Source: Rhizobium sp. Q54
Lineage (GTDB): Bacteria > Pseudomonadota > Alphaproteobacteria > UBA2966 > CAIVPW01
Assembly: GCA_945947575.1 (NCBI GenBank)
Contig: CAMEYM010000015.1
Location: forward strand, 1 to 64,000
Direction of reading: 5' to 3'
DNA length: 64,000 bases
This document shows positions 35,397 to 42,328 of this stretch, piece by piece. The notes below the pieces were generated by a model that worked only from the letters and a program-made list of their open reading frames with translations, did no database searches and had not been told where the DNA came from. A program made the position numbers and the translations under genes. The number at the start of each line of letters is the position of its first letter. The stretch's first letter is position 1.

Positions 35397-36332
35397 CTAG
35401 ATCGCGTGGACGCCGACCTGCGCCTTGACCATGTGGTAAGCGATCAAGAGCTGGGTCAGGGCGAGCGGGTGGCTGATCTTCTGAGTCTGCTTCTCGTCGG
35501 TGTAGCTGCCGACGTTGGCGCGCAGGTGCTGCGCCTCCGGCAGGTGGGACCAGATCAGCTCTTCGAGTTTCTTGGCCTCGTCGTCACCGATGTTGCCCGG
35601 GATCTCGAGCACGTCGACGGGCTTGCCGTCGCGGTCGCGCACGAGCTCGAGGTGCAGGCCCTTCTTGATGCCCGAGTCCAGGATCGGCGACAGGTCCGGG
35701 TGCGGCAGCGTCGGGCGCAGCGTGTGACGCACGTTGAGGTGCGCGCCGGACTCCTTCGAGTTGCTCTCGGGCGGATAGAAGCTGACGACGATGTCGGCGA
35801 AGGTGCGCTGCGGCCAGATGAAGGCCGGTGAATCCTTCTCGCGCTTCTTCAGCGACTTCAGCACCTCTTCCTTCGTGTAGTGGCGCTTGGCGGTGTCGCG
35901 GGCGATCTTCCAGCGCACGCGCAGATCCTCGTCGGGCTCGACGTAGATCTTAACGTCGTAGAGGTCGCGCAAGCTGCGCGTGGTGAAGCCCAGCAGGCCT
36001 TCGAACACGATGAACTCTTTCGGCTCGACGTAGATTGGCCGGTCGAGGGTGCCGTGGTCGTGGTTGTAGATCGGCTGCAGGATCGGCTGGCCCTGGCTGA
36101 GCAGGCGGATGTGCTGCTCGAGGATGTCGATGTAGTTGCAGCGCGGATCGAGCGCGGAGAGCCCGTTCTCAGAGCGCTCCTTGCGGTCGTAGCGGTGATA
36201 GTCGTCCGTGCAGATCACCGTGACGCGGTCGGGGCCCAGGATGTTGGCGATGCCCGCGGTCATCGTCGTCTTGCCCGTGGCCGAATCGCCGACCATGCCC
36301 AGGATCGTGTGAGGCTTCCGCTTGCCGCCCAT
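35397..36332 (-). CDS. prk: Phosphoribulokinase, cyanobacterial/plant (class II)-like
   Basis: This enzyme makes ribulose 1,5-bisphosphate from ribulose 5-phosphate. The P-loop is GDSATGKTT. The downstream CTDDYHRYDRKER, ALDPRCNYIDILEQ, PIYNHDHGT and EGLLGFTTRSLRD follow the pattern of cyanobacterial and plant enzymes rather than the shorter proteobacterial class I enzyme. The P-loop Cys that allows thioredoxin control in plants and cyanobacteria (GDSGCGKST) is Ala-Thr here, so that switch is absent. ATG 36332 (MGGKRKPHT) is the likely start, with 29 further open codons upstream. It lies in the cbb operon after pfp. Confidence 0.92.
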   Translation of the reverse strand: MGGKRKPHTILGMVGDSATGKTTMTAGIANILGPDRVTVICTDDYHRYDRKERSENGLSALDPRCNYIDILEQHIRLLSQGQPILQPIYNHDHGTLDRPIYVEPKEFIVFEGLLGFTTRSLRDLYDVKIYVEPDEDLRVRWKIARDTAKRHYTKEEVLKSLKKREKDSPAFIWPQRTFADIVVSFYPPESNSKESGAHLNVRHTLRPTLPHPDLSPILDSGIKKGLHLELVRDRDGKPVDVLEIPGNIGDDEAKKLEELIWSHLPEAQHLRANVGSYTDEKQTQKISHPLALTQLLIAYHMVKAQVGVHAI

Positions 36333-36440
36333 GGTGAACCTTCCTGTGCTGCTCATCCGCGCTGTCTCGCTCCGCGATGGCCAAACTACGGGCCCGCGGT
36401 GCGACCCTCCCTGTGACAAACCAATCCGTACCCGGAAAAC

Positions 36441-37658
36441 CTACTTCGCCAGGATCTTCGCAACCGGATTGCTGCGCAGACGAGTGGCCACCGGCATGGT
36501 GCTGCCGACGAGCGGGCGGCAGTAGTTCAGGAACGCCTCGGTCACGTCGCAGCTGTTCGATGCGATCATCGAGTCGTCCATGACCTTGGTCTTGCCGGCC
36601 ACCTCCTCGAGCTTGGTGAAGCGATAGTCGATGGCGTAGTTGCCGATGCGATGCATCGTAACGGTGCCGTCGCCCTTGCCGAATGCGGCGAACTGTACCG
36701 CCTTGGATCCGACTTCCCGCGCTTCGCGCTGATCGGAGTCCGAAACGCAGCCGAGGAACGAGCGCTGCAGGTAGCCGAAGGTGTCGCCGCGCACGCGCTT
36801 GATCTTGAGATCGTTCTTGATCTTGTCGGTGAGCAGGTCGGCGAGGGCGCCGGTGCCGGACAGCTGCACGTTGCCGTGCGCGTCGCGCTCGACGTTCGGG
36901 CCGGCGAGCTTGCTGATGATCGGCGTGCCGTCGGCATCATGGATGCCTTCGGAGACGGCGATGACGCAGCGCTTGTACTGATCGTTGACGCGCTTTACGT
37001 CGGCCAGGAACTTGTTCGTGTCGAACACGCGCTCCGGGAGATAGATCAGGTGCGGACCGGCGCCCGGATAGCGTCGCGCGAGGGCGGAAGCTGCCGTGAG
37101 GAAGCCCGCATGACGGCCCATGATGACGCCGACGTAGACGCCGGTGAGCGCCTCGTTGTCGAGGTCGATGCCCGCGAAGGCGGATGCCACGAAGCGGGCC
37201 GCCGAGCCGAAGCCCGGGGTGTGGTCGTTGACCATCAGGTCGTTGTCGATGGTCTTCGGAATGTGGATGCAGGTCAGCGCGTACTTCGCCTTGCGCGCTT
37301 CCTCGGCGACGATGCGGAGCGTGTCCGACGAGTCGTTGCCGCCAATGTAGAAGAAGGTGCCGATGCCGTGCGCCTTCAGAACATTCAGGATGTTCTGGCA
37401 GTAGGGGAGGTCGGGCTTGTCACGCGTGCTGCCGAGCGCGGCGCACGGCGTGGCCGCGACGGCTTCGAGATTCTCGGCTGTCTCTTGCGAGAGATCGACG
37501 AAGTCCTCGTTAACGATACCGCGCACGCCGTGGCGCGCGCCGTAGACGTTGGTGACGGCAGAGAAGCGGCGCGCTTCAAGTGCGACGCCAACCATGGACT
37601 GGTTGATGACTGCAGTCGGTCCGCCGCCTTGCGCGACAAGGACTTTGCCTTGCAACAT
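36441..37658 (-). CDS. pfp: Pyrophosphate-type 6-phosphofructokinase
   Basis: This is a reversible phosphofructokinase that likely uses pyrophosphate. The site GGND at 106-109 has Asp at the position that is Gly in ATP enzymes. PKTIDND at 134-140 has the Lys typical of PPi enzymes (ATP enzymes have PGTIDND). MGRHAGFL and the GGGPTAVINQS loop are also present. It is the first gene of the cbb operon. No fructose- or sedoheptulose-bisphosphatase is present, so running in reverse this enzyme could provide both steps and recover PPi. Length is 405 aa. Confidence 0.92.
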   Translation of the reverse strand: MLQGKVLVAQGGGPTAVINQSMVGVALEARRFSAVTNVYGARHGVRGIVNEDFVDLSQETAENLEAVAATPCAALGSTRDKPDLPYCQNILNVLKAHGIGTFFYIGGNDSSDTLRIVAEEARKAKYALTCIHIPKTIDNDLMVNDHTPGFGSAARFVASAFAGIDLDNEALTGVYVGVIMGRHAGFLTAASALARRYPGAGPHLIYLPERVFDTNKFLADVKRVNDQYKRCVIAVSEGIHDADGTPIISKLAGPNVERDAHGNVQLSGTGALADLLTDKIKNDLKIKRVRGDTFGYLQRSFLGCVSDSDQREAREVGSKAVQFAAFGKGDGTVTMHRIGNYAIDYRFTKLEEVAGKTKVMDDSMIASNSCDVTEAFLNYCRPLVGSTMPVATRLRSNPVAKILAK

Positions 37659-37813
37659 TCTTTGACCCCTCCCATGTCGGCGCGACGATCTAGTGCCGTC
37701 TTCGCCGTTTACGCCACTGCGACCGCCATCGCAGTTCCCTGGCGCCTGCCTCCCTCCGTGCCCAACGGAGCGGAAGCAGATTCATCATACAGTTTCGTGA
37801 ACGCGAAAGAACC

Positions 37814-37892
37814 CCCAATTGGGTAGTTCGTGCCTACCCGTTCAGGCGGTGTTCGATACCTACCCTCGGACTGGGTGGGTGCTAACCTACCC
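37814..37892. promoter_or_regulatory. Putative control region upstream of the cbb operon
   Basis: The interval between the regulator and pfp carries a 10-bp palindrome CCCAATTGGG (37814-37823). It also has GGGTAG (37821) facing CTACCC (37834), and two more CTACCC copies (37860 and 37887, the last overlapping the end of the regulator gene). On the minus strand a TATGAT box occurs at about 37785-37790 and could be a -10 element for pfp. No clear LysR-type (CbbR) site is seen. Confidence 0.45.
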
Positions 37893-38637
37893 TAGAGCGG
37901 CGTTCGGCAATGCGGCGTGGTGTCGCGGGTAGGCCCGTGGTCGTACTCGCGACAGAGCCCGCCGAGGCGCCTTCTGCTTGCGCCGACAGGTAGGCGGTGA
38001 CCGCCTGGGTGCGGTTGTTGACGCCGAGCTTGGCGTAGAGGTTCTTCAAATGGAACTTCACCGTATTCACCGAGATGCCAAGGTCGGCCGCGATATTTGC
38101 CGCGGGCCGGCCGGCGCGCAGCAGCGCCAATAGCTCCTTTTCGCGCCGCGTCAGCGCCACGAACGGGTCGGTATCGAGGGTACGCACGTCGATATACGGG
38201 AACACCATGCGCCCATCGGCAACCGCCGCAACGGTGTCGAGGAGTTCGCCTGCCGGCGCGTTGTTGGTGCAGAAGCCGGCGCCGCCCAACGACATGACGG
38301 TACCCGGCAGGTCCCCCGTAGGACTGTCGGCGTAGACGACGATGCGTGGAGCGGCGGCGCGATCGCGCAACGCCTGCAGCACGCCGCGGCCGTCGAGGTA
38401 GGGCATGGCCCAGCCGATGATGCCGACCTGGAAGGACAGGCGATCGACCGCCTCAAGGAAACGCTCGCCGTCGGCGGCGACGGCGACGACGCGGAAGCGC
38501 TCGTCCTCGGAGAAGATACGCTCGAGGCCCGATAGCACGACCGGGCTGCGATCGGCGAGGACGACGCGCACCGGCCCTGGCTTCGGGCGTTTCGGCCGCA
38601 TTTCGCTGCGGCTCCCCTCGGGGCGAGCGTCGGCCAT
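37882..38637 (-). CDS. LuxR-family regulator with a degenerate receiver domain
   Basis: This is a 251-residue NarL/FixJ-like DNA-binding regulator. The receiver-like part (about 23-140) starts VRVVLADRSPVVLSG, but the phospho-acceptor position reads Gly 75 (VGIIGWAMPYLDG; normally Asp before the x-x-M-P). One acidic residue of the Mg pocket is also lost. The C-terminal LuxR helix-turn-helix is intact (LTRREKELLALLRAGRPAANIAADLG, NTVKFHLKNLYAKLGV). It should work without phosphorylation. Its gene lies directly upstream of and co-directional with the cbb operon, making it a candidate cbb regulator. The ATG overlaps the previous stop (ATGA). Confidence 0.88.
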   Translation of the reverse strand: MADARPEGSRSEMRPKRPKPGPVRVVLADRSPVVLSGLERIFSEDERFRVVAVAADGERFLEAVDRLSFQVGIIGWAMPYLDGRGVLQALRDRAAAPRIVVYADSPTGDLPGTVMSLGGAGFCTNNAPAGELLDTVAAVADGRMVFPYIDVRTLDTDPFVALTRREKELLALLRAGRPAANIAADLGISVNTVKFHLKNLYAKLGVNNRTQAVTAYLSAQAEGASAGSVASTTTGLPATPRRIAERRSRVG

Positions 38638-39620
38638 CAGCCCCACAGCTCCGGCGCCGGCGGATACATGACGCCATCCGCATAGTTGATGCTGGGCGTG
38701 CGGTCGTGGCTGAGGAGGAGCGGCGCGTCGAGATCGACGACGGTCGCGTACGCGCCGAGCAGAAATGCCGGTGCCATGCCGAGCGACGTGCCGATCATGC
38801 AGCCCATCATCACCGCGATGCCCCGCTCCTGGGCATATTGCACCATTCGGATCGCCTCGGTCAGGCCTCCGGTCTTGTCGAGCTTGATATTGACGTAGTC
38901 GTAGCGGCGGCCAATCGTGCTCAGGTCTTTGGTGTCGTGCACCGATTCGTCGGCGCACACCGGTACGATGCGGCCGACCGTGTCGAGCGCGGCATCCTGG
39001 CCGACGGGCAGCGGCTGCTCGACCAGGCGCACGCTCAGGCGGGCGAGCTCGGCCGCGTACTCGGCGTACATGACCGGAGTCCAGGACTCGTTGGCGTCGA
39101 CGATGAGCTCGGCCTCGGGCGCCTCGGCCCGCACCGCGCGGATGCGGGCGAGGTCATCGGGGCCGCCGAGGTTGAGCTTGAGCAGCGGGCGGCGCGCGTG
39201 CTCGGCAGCGACCGCCGCCATGGCGGCGGGCTTATCGAGGGCGATGGTGTAGGCGGTGACGAGGGGCTTCGGCTCGGGCAGTCCGGCGAGCTGCCAGACA
39301 GGCACCTGGCGGCGCTTGGCTTCCAGATCCCACAGCGCACAGTCGAGGGCATTGCGCGCCGCACCGGGACCGAGCTCCGACTGCAGCTGGGCGCGCGTCA
39401 TGCCGCCCTCGATCTGCTTGCGCATGCCTTCGATCTGCGCGCCGACGGACTCGAGCTTTTCGCCCAGGCGGCGATAGGGGACGCCTTCGCCGCGGCCGCG
39501 GATGCCGTCCTGATGGATCTCGACCATCAGCACCTCGGCCGCCCACTTGCGCGCCCGCGTGATGGAGAAGCTGCCGCCGATGTCCCAGGACTCTTCGCGG
39601 ACGATGAGGCGGCGCGTCAT
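38637..39620 (-). CDS. Enolase-superfamily dipeptide epimerase/DgcA-like protein
   Basis: This is a muconate-lactonising-type enolase-superfamily protein related to L-Ala-D/L-Glu epimerase and N-acetyl-D-glutamate racemase (DgcA). Metal ligands are visible in VDANESW (Asp), LVEQPLP (Glu) and CADES (Asp), and the second acid/base Lys in VNIKLDKTGG. The first catalytic motif, normally KxK, reads LLKLNLGG, so the second Lys is Asn (codon AAC). Activity may therefore be altered. At 327 residues it is full length. It lies between the ferredoxin reductase (seven bases) and the LuxR regulator (overlap) in one run. Confidence 0.83.
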   Translation of the reverse strand: MTRRLIVREESWDIGGSFSITRARKWAAEVLMVEIHQDGIRGRGEGVPYRRLGEKLESVGAQIEGMRKQIEGGMTRAQLQSELGPGAARNALDCALWDLEAKRRQVPVWQLAGLPEPKPLVTAYTIALDKPAAMAAVAAEHARRPLLKLNLGGPDDLARIRAVRAEAPEAELIVDANESWTPVMYAEYAAELARLSVRLVEQPLPVGQDAALDTVGRIVPVCADESVHDTKDLSTIGRRYDYVNIKLDKTGGLTEAIRMVQYAQERGIAVMMGCMIGTSLGMAPAFLLGAYATVVDLDAPLLLSHDRTPSINYADGVMYPPAPELWG

Positions 39621-39627
39621 CCTCGCG

Positions 39628-40662
39628 CTAGAGGTCGAGCACGAGCCGCGGCGTCTGCGAGCGGCTGACGCAGGTGCACATCCGGTTGGCGGCGCGTTCG
39701 GCGTCGAGGAGGACGTTATCGCGGTGGTCGGGGGTGCCTTCGAGGACCTGCACCGCGCACGTGCCGCAGGTGCCGACCTTGCAGTCGTAGTCGGTCTTCA
39801 CACCGGCCTCGATGAGGGCGTCGAGGATCGAGGTCTTCGCGGCGACCTGCACGGTCTGGCCGGTGCTCTTGATCACGACCTCGACCGGACCGTCGCCCGG
39901 GCGCGGTTCGGGCTTCGTAAAGGCCTCGGAGTGCACGGTGCCGTCGGGCCAGCCGAACTCATGGGCGAGGGCATGCACCTCCTCGATCATCGAGTGGGGG
40001 CCGCACACGTAGACGTGGGTGTTGGGGCGCACGGTCTTCATCACGGCGCGCAAATCGAGGCCGCCGTTGGCCGGGTTGCGGCCGACGTACATCTTCGCTT
40101 TTTCCTTGAAGCCGTCGATTTGCGTGCGGAACGCCATGCGTTCCTTGGTGCGGCCGGTGTAGTGGACCTCGAACGACTTCGACGCGGCGTCGAGCTCGTA
40201 ACACATGGCGAGGATCGGGGCGATGCCGACGCCGCCGGCGATCAGGATCGAATGCTCGGCGTCGCGTAGCTCGAAGAAGTTCTTGGGCGGCGTGATCTCG
40301 ACGACGTAGCCGAGGCGAATGCTCTCGTGCAGGAAGATCGAGCCGCCGGTGCCTTCGTCTTCGTATTTGACGGCGATGTGGTAGACGAACGGCTGCTCGC
40401 CGGGCGGGCTGGCAATCGAATACGAGCGCCGCGCCCGCAGCTTGCCGGGCAGGATGACGACGACGTCGATGTGCGCGCCGGCCTTGAATTCCGGCAGGGG
40501 CGCGCCGGTCTCCGACACGAACTCGATGCCCTTGATGTCCTCCGCCTCGTGGCGGACGCGATGCACCTTGACCCGCAACAGCTCGGGCAGCGCCGGCTTC
40601 GCTTCCGGCGGCGGCGCGTCGGGCGCCTGGTTGGCATCGGCTGCGTTGTGTGTCTCCGCCAC
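39628..40662 (-). CDS. Ferredoxin reductase with C-terminal 2Fe-2S domain (class IA-type dioxygenase reductase)
   Basis: This protein passes electrons from NAD(P)H through FAD/FMN to a 2Fe-2S centre. The flavin site is RARRSYSIAS, NAD binding is AGGVGIAPILAM and VYVCGPHSMI, and the C-terminal ferredoxin motif is DYDCKVGTCGTCAVQV with the fourth Cys in RMCTCVSRS. The order flavin-NAD-2Fe-2S matches phthalate-dioxygenase-type reductases. GTG 40662 follows a strong CAGGAGG. No oxygenase is adjacent, so the redox partner is unknown. It is first in the minus-strand run leading to the regulator and cbb genes. Confidence 0.88.
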   Translation of the reverse strand: MAETHNAADANQAPDAPPPEAKPALPELLRVKVHRVRHEAEDIKGIEFVSETGAPLPEFKAGAHIDVVVILPGKLRARRSYSIASPPGEQPFVYHIAVKYEDEGTGGSIFLHESIRLGYVVEITPPKNFFELRDAEHSILIAGGVGIAPILAMCYELDAASKSFEVHYTGRTKERMAFRTQIDGFKEKAKMYVGRNPANGGLDLRAVMKTVRPNTHVYVCGPHSMIEEVHALAHEFGWPDGTVHSEAFTKPEPRPGDGPVEVVIKSTGQTVQVAAKTSILDALIEAGVKTDYDCKVGTCGTCAVQVLEGTPDHRDNVLLDAERAANRMCTCVSRSQTPRLVLDL

Positions 40663-40802
40663 GAGCGAATCCTCCTGCGGTGGTCGTGGGTCGTACCCTA
40701 TGTGCGAGCAACGAGATAGTCGGACAGCGGGCAAAACTCAACCGAGCGCCGCCTCTGCGATGCCACGGACGCGACAGCGCGCGCAGGATCGGGGTATGAT
40801 TT

Positions 40803-41210
40803 GTGCGCGGAGGGGATGGATGGGTCGCGAAATGCCGCGGCCCAGCAGGGGGTGCCTTGGCCGGGAAGGAAGTTCTCGAGCGCCAGGTCTTTGGGCCGGG
40901 CGACGTCATCTTTCGCGTTGGCGAGCCGCCGCGGGTCGCCTACCTGATCCAGGCCGGCGCCGTGAACATTACGGTGCCTCACGAGGACAAGGACAAGATC
41001 GTCGGCACGCTGGCGCCCGGCGACCTGTTCGGCGAGATGGCGCTGGTCGATTCCCAGCCGCGCTCGGCGACCGCCGTCGCGGCGGGACACACCACGTGCA
41101 TCGTCATCACACCCACCGACTTCATCCGCCGGCTGGAGAAGTCGGATCCCTTCGTGCGCGCCATGGTGCGCCTGCTTACCAAGCGCCTGCGCAAGATGAC
41201 CCCCAGCTGA
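40803..41210 (+). CDS. Stand-alone cyclic-nucleotide-binding domain protein
   Basis: This protein of up to 135 residues consists of one CRP-type cNMP-binding domain. The phosphate-binding cassette FGEMALVDSQPRSATA is complete (Glu and Arg for the ribose-phosphate). The beta-roll is marked by FGPGDVIFRVGEPPRVAYLIQAGAVNI. No DNA-binding or kinase domain follows; it ends at RKMTPS after the last helix. GTG 40803 gives the longest form, and TTG 40857 after AGGGGG is also likely. It is the first gene of a plus-strand cluster with an MBL hydrolase and an Nfn-like fusion protein. Confidence 0.87.
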   Translation: MRGGDGWVAKCRGPAGGALAGKEVLERQVFGPGDVIFRVGEPPRVAYLIQAGAVNITVPHEDKDKIVGTLAPGDLFGEMALVDSQPRSATAVAAGHTTCIVITPTDFIRRLEKSDPFVRAMVRLLTKRLRKMTPS

Positions 41211-41263
41211 ACGGGATTGGGAAGGCGCGTTCCCGCGGCCTTTTGAGCCAGTTCCGGCCGGTT

Positions 41264-41289
41264 TGCGAATAATTCGCAGTTGTTCGCAG
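41264..41289. promoter_or_regulatory. Palindrome with a helically phased half-site
   Basis: A perfect 7-1-7 palindrome TGCGAATAATTCGCA (41264-41278) is followed by a second TTCGCAG, so TTCGCAG occurs at 41273 and 41283, exactly ten bases apart. The element lies in the 210-base gap between the cNMP-binding gene and the MBL-hydrolase gene, about 130 bases before the latter. It looks like a regulator-binding operator. Confidence 0.5.
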
Positions 41290-41420
41290 CCCCCCGGGGC
41301 AGTATGAAAGGTGCGGCCGAACGCGTGCGGGGGCGCGGCGGACTCGGCTGTATGGCTTGTTTCCAGCCGATTCTTTGGCCCCCCCTTTGATTTGCCGGGG
41401 CGCGCTAACGAACCGCACGC

Positions 41421-42248
41421 ATGAGCATGATGATCAAGTTCTGGGGCGTGCGCGGGAGCATCGCTTGCCCGTCCCAGCAGCATTTGAAGTATGGCGGCAA
41501 CACGAGCTGCGTCGAGGTGATGATCGACGACCAGCCGGCCGCGATCCTCGATTGCGGCACCGGCATCCATGGCTTGGGCGCAGAGTTCCTGCGCCGTGAG
41601 ATCAAGCATGCAACCATCCTGATGTCCCACACACACTGGGACCACATCAACGGCTTCCCGTTCTTCGCACCGGTGTTCCGCAAGGATTGTTCGTTGGCCA
41701 TCTATGCCGGCCACTTGCATGAGCGCGGCGGCATCCAGCAGGTGCTCGCCGACCATCTCGAGCAGCCGCTGTTTCCCGTGCCGTTGGAACTGATGGGCGC
41801 GCGCAAGGACTTCAGCGACTTCCAGCCGGGCACCAGCTTCGACATCGGCAACCAGATCAAGGTGAAGACGACGAAGCTCAACCACCCGGGCGGCGCCACC
41901 GCCTACCGGCTGGAGCACAACGGCGCGGCGGTCTGCTACGTCACCGACACCGAGCATGTGCCGGGCAAGCCGGACCAGAACGTACTAGGGCTGATCGAGG
42001 GCGCCGACCTCGTCATCTACGACTGCACCTACACGGACGCCGAGTACCCGAAGTACGTCGGCTGGGGACATTCCACCTGGCAGGAGGGCGTGCGCCTCTG
42101 TCAGGCCGCCAACGCCAAGCAGCTGGCGATCTTCCACCACGACCCGGGCCACGACGACACGTTCATGATCCACCTCGAAGCCGAGGCGCGGCGGGTGTGG
42201 AACGGAACCATCGTAGCCCGCGAGCAGATGATCATCGCCGTCGGCTGA
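41421..42248 (+). CDS. MBL-fold metal hydrolase (PhnP-like group)
   Basis: This 275-residue metallo-beta-lactamase-fold phosphodiesterase-like hydrolase carries the motif SHTHWDHINGFPFF (HxHxDH) near residues 73-86. It also has KYGGNTSCVEV, YVTDTEH (metal Asp), YDCTYTDAEYPKYVGWGHSTWQEG and FHHDPGHDD. These fit the cyclic-phosphodiesterase/PhnP-like part of the superfamily rather than glyoxalase II. Given the neighbouring cNMP-binding protein, a nucleotide phosphodiester substrate is possible, but this is inference. It is preceded by a palindromic operator-like site and followed 80 bases later by the Nfn-like fusion gene. Confidence 0.85.
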   Translation: MSMMIKFWGVRGSIACPSQQHLKYGGNTSCVEVMIDDQPAAILDCGTGIHGLGAEFLRREIKHATILMSHTHWDHINGFPFFAPVFRKDCSLAIYAGHLHERGGIQQVLADHLEQPLFPVPLELMGARKDFSDFQPGTSFDIGNQIKVKTTKLNHPGGATAYRLEHNGAAVCYVTDTEHVPGKPDQNVLGLIEGADLVIYDCTYTDAEYPKYVGWGHSTWQEGVRLCQAANAKQLAIFHHDPGHDDTFMIHLEAEARRVWNGTIVAREQMIIAVG

Positions 42249-42328
42249 TCGTCGCCTCGGTTCCACACGCTCGACGCCGGCGCTCGACAGGCCTAAGTGA
42301 AGCGCCCAAGGAGGGCGTGCCCAAGATC

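Noticed and set aside
41421-42248. RNase Z or glyoxalase II
   Set aside because: The HxHxDH motif fits, but the surrounding sequence (KYGGNTSCVEV, YDCTYTD, GWGHST) fits the PhnP-like group better, and the RNase Z exosite and the glyoxalase C-terminal domain are missing.
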